Shown here in pieces: positions 5,685 through 11,826 of a stretch of DNA of 12,733 bases. This stretch comes from an uncultured Candidatus Melainabacteria bacterium. Lineage in GTDB: Bacteria; Cyanobacteriota; Vampirovibrionia; Gastranaerophilales; Gastranaerophilaceae. A program made the translations under genes and the position numbers. Every line of letters starts with the position of its first letter. Positions within the stretch are counted from its first letter, which is position 1. Below the pieces are notes generated by a model that searched no databases, was not told where the DNA came from, and saw nothing but the letters and a program-made list of their open reading frames with translations. The DNA is taken from the NCBI GenBank assembly GCA_934692665.1, contig CAKUUG010000044.1, forward strand, positions 1 to 12,733, in the 5' to 3' direction.

Positions 5685-6314
5685 TTTTTTGCAGAAATTT
5701 TGTATAGGACAACTGCTGCAATTTGGTTTTTGCGGTTTACAGATATTTTGCCCCAAAGTCACAAGAAAAGTATTGAAATCAATCCAATATTTTTGGGGCA
5801 GAATTTTTCTCAATTCCATTTCTGTTTCATCAGGTTTTTTGGTTTTCACATATCCCAAACGATTGCAAATCCTATGCACATGTACATCAACACAAATCGC
5901 AGGAATGTTATACCCTTTTGTCAAGACAAGATTTGCGGTTTTTCTGCCTACGCCGTTGAATTTTATCAGTTCTTCTATAGTGTTTGGCACAACTGAATTA
6001 TACTCTTCAACCAAAATCCTTGACAATTCGATTATTTGATGAGCTTTGTTTTGATAAAAACCTACAGGATAAATAGCATTCGCCAAATCCATAACATCTA
6101 TATTCATCATATCTTTTGGAGTTTGGGCGAGATTTAGCATTCTTTTTGATGCACCAATTGTTATTTTGTCATTTGTTCTTAGTGACAAAATGCAACAAAC
6201 AAGCACTATATACGGGTTTTTTATATTTTCCATAAAATCAACAAACTCAGAGTGCGTCAGTTTGTTATTGTAAAAATCGTTTTTTAAAATTTCAAAAATA
6301 TTATCAATATCCAT
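5676..6314 (-). CDS. nth: Endonuclease III (DNA glycosylase/AP lyase)
   Basis: This base-excision repair enzyme removes oxidised pyrimidines and cleaves abasic sites. Taking ATG 6314 gives 212 aa; an in-frame TTG at 6329 would add five residues but lies upstream of the -10 box. Visible features are LSLRTNDK, the helix-hairpin-helix IKFNGVGRKTANLVL with catalytic Lys (K125), catalytic Asp in CVDVHVHRICNRLG (D143), and the four [4Fe-4S] cysteines C-x6-C-x2-C-x5-C at the C-terminus. No SD precedes the start, and TATAAT ends 6 nt upstream, so a leaderless mRNA is likely. Its 3' end overlaps the ferritin-like gene by 9 bp tail to tail. It diverges from thioredoxin. Confidence 0.96.
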   Translation of the reverse strand: MDIDNIFEILKNDFYNNKLTHSEFVDFMENIKNPYIVLVCCILSLRTNDKITIGASKRMLNLAQTPKDMMNIDVMDLANAIYPVGFYQNKAHQIIELSRILVEEYNSVVPNTIEELIKFNGVGRKTANLVLTKGYNIPAICVDVHVHRICNRLGYVKTKKPDETEMELRKILPQKYWIDFNTFLVTLGQNICKPQKPNCSSCPIQNFCKKLI

Positions 6315-6328
6315 GGTAAAATTATACA
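6301..6328. promoter_or_regulatory. Shared divergent promoter of nth and trxA
   Basis: On the minus strand TATAAT (6326-6321) ends 6 nt before the nth ATG. On the plus strand TATACA (6323-6328), with TTATCA (6301-6306) 16 nt upstream, would start the thioredoxin transcript near 6335. The two -10 boxes share bases 6323-6326. The nth initiation site also lies inside the plus promoter spacer, so the two genes probably compete for polymerase. Confidence 0.5.
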
Positions 6329-6351
6329 AAAAAATAAAACAGGAGAAAACT

Positions 6352-6675
6352 ATGTCAAATATTCAAGAAATAAACAAAGAAAATTTTGAAGAAGTTGTAA
6401 TAAAATCTCAAATTCCGGTTTTAATCGATTTTTCTACACCTTGGTGCGGACCATGTAGAAAACTGACTCCTGTTTTAGAACAGATACAAAATGAATTTTC
6501 AAACGAAATAAAAATTGTAAAAATCAACGCTGATGAAAATATAGACATCGTTCAAGAATACGGCGTATCTTCTTTTCCTACTATCATTATTCTAAAAAAC
6601 AAAGAAGTAAAAGAATTCATGGCAGGCTCTATGTCAAAAAGTGCCATTGTTTCAAATATCAAAAAGCATATTTAG
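6352..6675 (+). CDS. trxA: Thioredoxin
   Basis: The start is ATG 6352, with SD AGGAG at 6341-6345. The 107-aa protein has the standard length of a single-domain thioredoxin, a cytosolic protein-disulfide reductase. It carries the canonical active site W31-C32-G-P-C35, the buried Asp26 in LIDFS, the cis-proline P76 in SSFPT and the C-terminal AGSMSK region. No thioredoxin reductase is in the window. It diverges from nth and converges on the 2-isopropylmalate synthase gene with 1 nt between the stop codons. A second, non-canonical thioredoxin is encoded at 11439. Confidence 0.96.
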   Translation: MSNIQEINKENFEEVVIKSQIPVLIDFSTPWCGPCRKLTPVLEQIQNEFSNEIKIVKINADENIDIVQEYGVSSFPTIIILKNKEVKEFMAGSMSKSAIVSNIKKHI

Positions 6676-6676
6676 T

Positions 6677-8215
6677 TTAGTATAGTTGGTTTAATGCATT
6701 AAATATTGCTTTTACGTTGGCATTTGCAGTAGATGTGTCTATTGCTCTGCCTATAATTTCTTTTCCATTTTCATCAAGCATAGAAATCGCACTCATCGCA
6801 GAAGCACCTGAGCCTTGTACATCTCCATCCAGAGAGTATTGCTTGTAGTAAGACAATTTTGCTCTATCAAATCCTAATTTCTTTAAACCATTCAAACAAG
6901 CATCCAACGGGCCGTTTCCTGTTCCGATGACTTGTTTTCTTTCGCCTTTAAAGTTGAAATACAAATCAAAAATACCTTTTTCAATTGGTTTAAAGGCAAC
7001 AAATTCAAATGCACCTTTAATGTCACATATTTTATTAAAATACAAATCCAATATTTCGCTTTGCGATAATTCGCCTTTTTCTTGTGCCAATTTTTTTGCA
7101 AAAGGTGTCAAATATACTGATTCTTGTATTGTTATTGGATATTTCATAGATTTTATTATATCGTATATTGCAGTCTTGCCGCTTTGAGATGTAAAGCCAA
7201 TCTTTTCATCGTCGTATCTGCCTATCAATATAGGATTTATAGGTCTATAAGCACCAAAATCCATATCTTTTGTTTTTATTGCTCCATCTTGGTGTATTCC
7301 TGAACGATGAGCAAGAGCTTCAGGACCTATTAATGGTGCTTTTTCGTATATTTTTGTATGACTCATTTGAGAAATCGTAAGTGCTGTTTCATATATTTTT
7401 TCTAAATTTATTTTTGTTTTGACTTTGTTATTGTATAGTGCAACTGCAACTTGGTTAAAGTCAGTATTTCCGGCTCTTTCTCCCAAACCGTTTAAACAAC
7501 ATTCCAACTGAGTTGCTCCATTGAAGTAGCTTTCTACTGTTGTTGCAGTCGCCATGCCCAAATCATTGTGATTGTGAACTGAAATAATAACATTGTCGCC
7601 AAGTGCATTATGCACTTTTTTCATCAAATCAATAAAAACGCTCGGACGATATCTTTCTACAGTATTTGGCAAATTAATTGTTGTTGCACCTTTTTGGACT
7701 ATTTTTTTTAACGTTTCTATTACAAAATCAATATTTTCCCCGCAATCACCAAAATGCTCAACAGAAAATTCTATATCTATATTTTTTCCTAATTTATCAA
7801 TTTCAGATTTTGCATATTCAACTGCATCGACAGCGATTTTTGCGACTTCATTCGGGTCTTTATTTAAAACATATTTCATATGAAAAGGAGACAAGGTAAT
7901 AAAAGTGTGAAGTCTTGCTTTTTTGGCATCTTTTATCGCAAGCAAGGCTTTGTCTATATCGCCTTTATGGGCTCTTGCTAAAACAGATACAAGAACGTCT
8001 TTGCTTGCTTTTTGGGCTAATGCTTTACAAGAATCAAAATCCAACTGCGAAGAAGCCGGAAAACCAATTTCTACAGCATCCACCCCCAGAGCAACAATTT
8101 GATCAAAAATAAACAGTTTTTCTTGCAAATTCCAAGGTTTTTTTAGGGACTGATTGCCATCTCTTAGAGTAATATCATAGAAAAAGGGGTATCTTTGCAT
8201 AATCTTAATATCCAT
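6677..8215 (-). CDS. leuA: 2-isopropylmalate synthase
   Basis: The 512-aa protein condenses acetyl-CoA with 2-oxoisovalerate, the committed step of leucine synthesis. The DRE-TIM barrel shows LRDGNQSL (R18, D19), EIGFPASSQLDFD (49-61), a probable catalytic Glu in FSVEHFGD (150-157), TTINLPNTVERYRP (178-191), the metal-binding HNHND (214-218), GLGERAGN (243-250) and GIHQDG (306-311). Residues from about 395 form the C-terminal LeuA regulatory domain with GTGNGPLDA and VQGSGASAMSA, expected to bind leucine for feedback inhibition. LRDGNQ and ASSQLDFD resemble the actinobacterial-type LeuA, while HNHND is like the common type. A related acyl synthase such as citramalate synthase is possible but less likely. 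No SD precedes ATG 8215. No leuB, leuC or leuD is adjacent. Confidence 0.88.
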   Translation of the reverse strand: MDIKIMQRYPFFYDITLRDGNQSLKKPWNLQEKLFIFDQIVALGVDAVEIGFPASSQLDFDSCKALAQKASKDVLVSVLARAHKGDIDKALLAIKDAKKARLHTFITLSPFHMKYVLNKDPNEVAKIAVDAVEYAKSEIDKLGKNIDIEFSVEHFGDCGENIDFVIETLKKIVQKGATTINLPNTVERYRPSVFIDLMKKVHNALGDNVIISVHNHNDLGMATATTVESYFNGATQLECCLNGLGERAGNTDFNQVAVALYNNKVKTKINLEKIYETALTISQMSHTKIYEKAPLIGPEALAHRSGIHQDGAIKTKDMDFGAYRPINPILIGRYDDEKIGFTSQSGKTAIYDIIKSMKYPITIQESVYLTPFAKKLAQEKGELSQSEILDLYFNKICDIKGAFEFVAFKPIEKGIFDLYFNFKGERKQVIGTGNGPLDACLNGLKKLGFDRAKLSYYKQYSLDGDVQGSGASAMSAISMLDENGKEIIGRAIDTSTANANVKAIFNALNQLY

Positions 8216-8242
8216 TCTAGTTCATTTTTTGATTTTTTCTGA

Positions 8243-8392
8243 TATAATCAATTCTAGGCTAAAAATACTACATTAGTCAACAAAACTTTTCAAAAGGAGG
8301 TTTATTGTAAAAAATTGTTAATCAAAAGCAAAAAGCTAGCAATTTTTTCAATTTACACATTTTATACAGACTGTGTTTTATAAAGAGAATTT
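8243..8392 (+). promoter_or_regulatory. Long leader of the 8393-9771 operon with unused strong SD and hairpin
   Basis: A perfect TATAAT at 8243-8248 (weak -35) would start a leader of about 140 nt. It contains the near-consensus SD AAAAGGAGGT (8292-8301) with no ATG after it. The nearest start-like codon at suitable spacing is TTG (8305), followed at once by TAA. Immediately downstream, 8309-8320 can pair with 8337-8348 (12 bp, one G-U) to give a hairpin ending in six T. The gene itself has only a weak SD (AAGAGA) before ATG 8393. Confidence 0.45.
8251..8280 (-). promoter_or_regulatory. Promoter of leuA
   Basis: On the minus strand TTGACT (8280-8275, 5/6) is followed after 18 nt by TAGAAT (8256-8251, 5/6). 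The predicted start is near 8244, with a leader of about 28 nt. That is too short for a T-box or leader-peptide attenuator. It overlaps the presumed plus-strand promoter of the gene at 8393. Confidence 0.5.
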
Positions 8393-8971
8393 ATGAAAAT
8401 TAACAACAACATTAACAGACAACAAAATTTCAAAGCATTAAAAATGCCAAATATCGGCAACGTTATTGAAAAACATCCAGGAGCAATTACAGCTTTAGCA
8501 GGTTCTTCCGTTATAGCTCAAAAACTTGTTATGTCGGGTTCAGAAGCAACTATTGGCCCTGTCATGGACATCGCCATAGGCAAAGCAATTACAAAAGCAA
8601 CGGGAGAAAAGGATGGAAGAACAAATGACAGTTCAGAAAAGCAAGCGATAAGAACTTTTTCTCAGTCAGTAGGCGGCACAATAACAGGTATTGCAATTAG
8701 AGCAGTTTGTATTGGAGCTGCAACTTATGCTTGTTCAAAAGTAGGAGGCACAATTGCAAGCACTATTGCTGACAAAAACAACTCTTATTTAAAAGCTCAA
8801 AATGCACAAAAGTGGGGCAAATCAATAGGAGGTGCTCTTGCTGTTGGCGTTATGATGTTTACAAATTTTTTGATTGATGCTCCGTTTATCAACCAAATAA
8901 ACAAACTGACAACTAGCGTTGTTAACAAAATCAAATCAAAAAATCAACCTCAAGACAAGGAGGTTAAATAA
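8393..8971 (+). CDS. Unknown glycine-rich, probably membrane-associated protein (192 aa)
   Basis: The first ATG of the frame is at 8393. I do not recognise a named family. The N-terminus is Asn-rich (NNNINRQQNF), with no typical signal peptide. Glycine- and alanine-rich hydrophobic stretches lie at about 29-46, 93-123 and 145-165 and could be membrane helices or glycine-zipper hairpins; the C-terminus is basic. Residues 54-89 carry I-G-P, K-D-G, D, E-K, A-I and F in nearly the same spacing as the protein at 1-945. The C-terminal helix ending A-P-F-I-x2-I-N resembles T-P-I-I-x2-I-S of the next protein. Its stop overlaps the next start (TAATG), and the SD of that gene (AAGGAGGT) lies inside this one, so the two are translationally coupled. 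Confidence 0.85.
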   Translation: MKINNNINRQQNFKALKMPNIGNVIEKHPGAITALAGSSVIAQKLVMSGSEATIGPVMDIAIGKAITKATGEKDGRTNDSSEKQAIRTFSQSVGGTITGIAIRAVCIGAATYACSKVGGTIASTIADKNNSYLKAQNAQKWGKSIGGALAVGVMMFTNFLIDAPFINQINKLTTSVVNKIKSKNQPQDKEVK

Positions 8972-9771
8972 TGTCAAAAGCATTGGAATTTTTTAATCCT
9001 ACAAAAAAACAAGGATTTATGTTATTGGCTTTAAACGTTGCAGGTATGGTTTTTGCAGCAGCAAGCAACACTTTTGCTATCGCAAAAGATAAAGACACAA
9101 AACAAGAAGACAAAAAAGTCCTTATCCCCGCAGGAGTTGCAACCGGAGTCGCAAACATTGCAACATATTATGCAATAACAGCAAAAATAATCAAAAACTT
9201 TGAAAAAAATGCTGTTGAAAAAGTCGGCGGAGTGTTATCAGGAAATAAAAATACTCCTGACAAAATAATCGAATGTCCGAAAAATTTTGATTTAAAAGGT
9301 CAAGCAAAAGAATACGCAACAAAAGCAATCGAAAAAGCTCAAAAAGGCAAGTTCTTCGGCTTGTTTAAAAAATCTCCGGAAGACATTAGTACAATGGCAA
9401 AAACCTTTTTCAATGAAGCTGATGAAGGTTTGTTGAAAAGTGGCAACATAAAAGATGCTCTTAAAGATGCTCAACCTACAAAATATTGTATTGATTCTTT
9501 CCAATCAAACATAAAAGCCGGTGCCGGCGTGCTTGGTGCTTTCGTTGGTGCTGTTGTCGGTTGTGCTATTGTAACGCCGATAATACGTGATATCAGTGCA
9601 TACGTTGTACAAAAAAAATTAGAAAAAAAAGAACCTGATATGCAAAACAAACCATATAGACCGTATTTTGATCCGGCTCACATAGGACAAGGAAAATATG
9701 GGGTTACAAACAAACAACCTCTTTCAATGCAAAGCTATATGACATTTACAAATGGCACAATGAAAATATAG
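8971..9771 (+). CDS. Unknown glycine-rich, probably membrane-associated protein (266 aa)
   Basis: ATG 8971 overlaps the upstream stop and has a perfect SD 6 nt away. No family is recognised. Predicted layout: a hydrophobic helix at about 15-38, a charged turn (DKDTKQEDKK, 40-49), a second hydrophobic helix (51-74), a Lys-rich soluble domain (75-180), and a third glycine-rich helix (183-205) ending in TPIIRDIS. The tail is rich in Pro/Tyr and ends SMQSYMTFTNGTMKI. The helix-charged-turn-helix layout and the final helix resemble the 192-aa protein encoded just upstream. They are expected to act together, perhaps as a membrane complex. The coding call is firm; the function is unknown. Confidence 0.85.
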   Translation: MSKALEFFNPTKKQGFMLLALNVAGMVFAAASNTFAIAKDKDTKQEDKKVLIPAGVATGVANIATYYAITAKIIKNFEKNAVEKVGGVLSGNKNTPDKIIECPKNFDLKGQAKEYATKAIEKAQKGKFFGLFKKSPEDISTMAKTFFNEADEGLLKSGNIKDALKDAQPTKYCIDSFQSNIKAGAGVLGAFVGAVVGCAIVTPIIRDISAYVVQKKLEKKEPDMQNKPYRPYFDPAHIGQGKYGVTNKQPLSMQSYMTFTNGTMKI

Positions 9772-9793
9772 ATATCTATAAAAACAAAAATTT

Positions 9794-9829
9794 AAACGCA
9801 GAAAATTGAAATTTTTCTGCGTTTTTATA
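9794..9829. terminator. Strong, probably bidirectional terminator
   Basis: A perfect 12-bp stem (9794-9805 with 9813-9824) with a GC core CGCAG and a 7-nt loop is followed by T on the plus strand. On the minus strand it is followed by a T-containing stretch. It lies between the convergent ends of the 8971-9771 gene and the DUF4127 gene and can serve both. From here to 9919 I see only AT-rich spacer. Confidence 0.85.
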
Positions 9830-9919
9830 ATTTCAAATTATCATAATGCAAATAGGATTTGTCACATTTTAATTATTTTGAACTTTTGATTTAAATTATT
9901 TTTTTTGAAAAAACTTCTT

Positions 9920-11311
9920 TTATTTTTTGATTTTTATTCGTATTTCAAAACTTCTGTTCCACGGCAAACTGTATTCTATCGAATCATAGTCGTATTTTAA
10001 AAATTCTGAAATTACTTTAGCGTTTTCATTTAACTCTTCTTTTTCATTGTTTAATTCAGACAAAAAATCTCTTTTTGTTTCTCTGATTGGTTTTCTTGAG
10101 ATTGTTTGATATGCCCAATCATCCAAAAACCTTATCAATTGAAGCTTTTTAAACATGTTTTCACTATAGGATTTATTTTTTATTGCAATAAACTTGGCTA
10201 TAGCAACAAAAATCGCACACCCTATTGTGTTTGCCGAAGTGTTATACCCACAATAACCATAGAAATTTTCTGTTCCATTGTCAAATATTTCTTTAATCAG
10301 TTTTTTATCTGCCCCGTTTGCATTATTTACATCTGCAATAAAATACGGTGTTTTTGGAAAATTTATATTTTTTTCAAGAAAATTTATTCTATCTCCCAAA
10401 ACCCAATCGCCTTGTTCTGTTTTGAAGTTGTTTACAACAAGCGTCAAATCAGGTTTTTTGTTGTCCAAAATACAATTTGCCATTTCAATTTGAGATAGAA
10501 CACAATTTTTTATTGTAATATCTTCATATTTTGAAATTTGATTTATAGAATTTTCTTCTATAAAAATCGGATTTATTTTTATTTTTTCTTTGTCATTCAA
10601 TGCTCTAGACAAAAGCGCTAAAGGAATTTCATCCGCACCGGTTTTAACTTTTGCTGATTTAATATTTTCTTCTTCGATAATCGAAGAAAGCTCATCTGCC
10701 TCTTTTACATTCAAGCCATATTCAAAGCAATCATCTTTTGAAAATATCAAAGTATCAAAAAAGCCTTCCTTCGCCCAGTTTAGGTATATTTTGTTTATAT
10801 CAAAATTTCTTTTTCTTGTTGCTATATAATCATCCAAAATTTCTTGAGGAATGTTATTTATTATATTTTGATGAAGTTTGTGAGTTTTTACAGACCAATC
10901 AAAAATTTCAGTTCCATAATCTTTCCAGTATTCTTTTTCTTCTTCATTGATATTGTTATTAGAAATACGCATTATAGAAGAGAAAGCAAGGATTTTTTTT
11001 GCTTTTTTAGATGCAATATCTTTAAATTTTTCAATTCTTTCTTTGATTTCTTCAAAAGTATTTTCGCATCTTCTCGAAGGAATCAACCCACCATAAGCAA
11101 CTGTATCCAAAGAAACAACCAAATAATCTACCTTATCAAGACTCTCTAAAAAGTCAAAAAGTTGTCTTATGTTCGCACTAGAGTACAATCCGCCCAATGC
11201 CTCGATTTTGGGCATAAAAAACTCTATATTCTCATCTATCCTTAAAACATCCTCAATCAAATCATAACAAATAGGTCGATTATCGATAGGGACTATTGCT
11301 ATTTTTTTCAT
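9920..11311 (-). CDS. DUF4127 family protein
   Basis: The 463-aa frame starts at ATG 11311 (MKKIAIVPIDNRPICYD); a GTG at 11317 would add two residues. The N-terminal P-[LI]-D-x-R-P motif, the ALGGL segment, VVSLDTVAYGGLIPSR (about 86-101), SIMRIS, KTGADE, PYFIADVNNANGAD and the late YCGYNTSANT are what I recall of DUF4127, a family of about 500 residues with no established function. Conserved Asp, Arg, Asn and Gly clusters suggest an enzyme. No signal peptide or transmembrane segment is visible, so it is probably cytosolic. It stands alone, divergent from the CKFC thioredoxin and without an SD. Confidence is high for the family and none for a reaction. Confidence 0.85.
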   Translation of the reverse strand: MKKIAIVPIDNRPICYDLIEDVLRIDENIEFFMPKIEALGGLYSSANIRQLFDFLESLDKVDYLVVSLDTVAYGGLIPSRRCENTFEEIKERIEKFKDIASKKAKKILAFSSIMRISNNNINEEEKEYWKDYGTEIFDWSVKTHKLHQNIINNIPQEILDDYIATRKRNFDINKIYLNWAKEGFFDTLIFSKDDCFEYGLNVKEADELSSIIEEENIKSAKVKTGADEIPLALLSRALNDKEKIKINPIFIEENSINQISKYEDITIKNCVLSQIEMANCILDNKKPDLTLVVNNFKTEQGDWVLGDRINFLEKNINFPKTPYFIADVNNANGADKKLIKEIFDNGTENFYGYCGYNTSANTIGCAIFVAIAKFIAIKNKSYSENMFKKLQLIRFLDDWAYQTISRKPIRETKRDFLSELNNEKEELNENAKVISEFLKYDYDSIEYSLPWNRSFEIRIKIKK

Positions 11312-11322
11312 AAACACATTCT

Positions 11323-11328
11323 ATAATA
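11323..11328 (-). promoter_or_regulatory. -10 box giving a very short leader for DUF4127
   Basis: TATTAT on the minus strand (11328-11323) ends 5 nt before an in-frame GTG (11317) and 11 nt before ATG (11311). Transcription would begin at or within a few nt of the start codon, and no SD is present. Confidence 0.4.
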
Positions 11329-11414
11329 CAGAATAAAATGTTTCAATATTTTTTCTTTTTTATAATTACACCGTTTTTTATTTTTTCGGCAATGAAATAA
11401 AGCAAAATACTGCC

Positions 11415-11420
11415 TATAAT
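11415..11420 (+). promoter_or_regulatory. -10 box of the CKFC thioredoxin gene
   Basis: A perfect TATAAT at 11415-11420 would start transcription near 11427, just ahead of the SD AAGGAG (11428-11433). The -35 region is not obvious. A second TATAAT lies at 11361-11366. Confidence 0.4.
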
Positions 11421-11438
11421 CTCAAAAAAGGAGAAAAT

Positions 11439-11741
11439 ATGATAGTAGAATTAGATAACAAAAATTTTGAAAACGAAACAAATAACGGTTTGAAGTTGGT
11501 TGATTTTTATACAACTTGGTGCAAATTTTGTATAAACCAAGATTCAATTTTAAAAGAATTATCTAACAATGGTTTTTGGATTGGAAAATTAGATTGCGAC
11601 AAACACTCCGATATTGCAACTTCTTACGGCGTAACCGGTTTTCCGAGTTTTATTCTTTTTAAAAACGGAAAAGTTATGACTCAGTTTGCAGGTTTTCACA
11701 CAAAAGGACAGCTTTTGAATAAACTTGTAAGCTATATTTAA
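11439..11741 (+). CDS. Thioredoxin-like protein with CKFC active site
   Basis: ATG 11439 has SD AAGGAG at good spacing. The 100-aa protein has a thioredoxin fold: LVDFYTTWC with Asp22, W27 and the redox pair C28-K-F-C31, cis-proline P69 in TGFPSF, and a C-terminal FAGFHTKGQLL helix. The CGPC of ordinary thioredoxin is replaced by CKFC. Because the two residues between the cysteines tune redox potential and partner choice, this protein probably does a different job from the thioredoxin at 6352. It may be a more specialised reductase or glutaredoxin-like exchange protein. There is no signal peptide. It could be cotranscribed with the gene at 11827, since no convincing terminator separates them, but the 85-nt gap also holds a possible operator. 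Confidence 0.92.
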   Translation: MIVELDNKNFENETNNGLKLVDFYTTWCKFCINQDSILKELSNNGFWIGKLDCDKHSDIATSYGVTGFPSFILFKNGKVMTQFAGFHTKGQLLNKLVSYI

Positions 11742-11797
11742 CAAAACTTCACAAAAAAGTAAATTTTTATCCTTTACTTGCATTATATTTCAAGGTA

Positions 11798-11811
11798 AGA
11801 CAATATTGTCT
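11798..11811. promoter_or_regulatory. 14-bp perfect palindrome, candidate operator
   Basis: AGACAATATTGTCT is a perfect inverted repeat ending 4 nt before the SD GGAGA (11816-11820) of the gene at 11827. Its size and symmetry fit a dimeric repressor half-site pair. It could instead be a short RNA hairpin next to the SD, although with almost no loop. No regulator gene is adjacent. Confidence 0.45.
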
Positions 11812-11826
11812 ATATGGAGAAATATA

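Noticed and set aside
8216..8256. Possible T-box or leucine leader peptide in front of leuA.
   Set aside because: The predicted leader is about 28 nt and has no Leu-rich ORF or terminator hairpin.
10106..11149. Long open frames on the plus strand opposite the DUF4127 gene.
   Set aside because: They lack SDs, overlap one another and have Phe/Ile/Lys-rich translations typical of antisense frames in AT-rich DNA.
11757..11779. Inverted repeat AAGTAAA / TTTACTT after the CKFC thioredoxin as a terminator.
   Set aside because: The stem is 7 bp with one G-C-type pair per arm half and has no T tract after it, so termination is doubtful.
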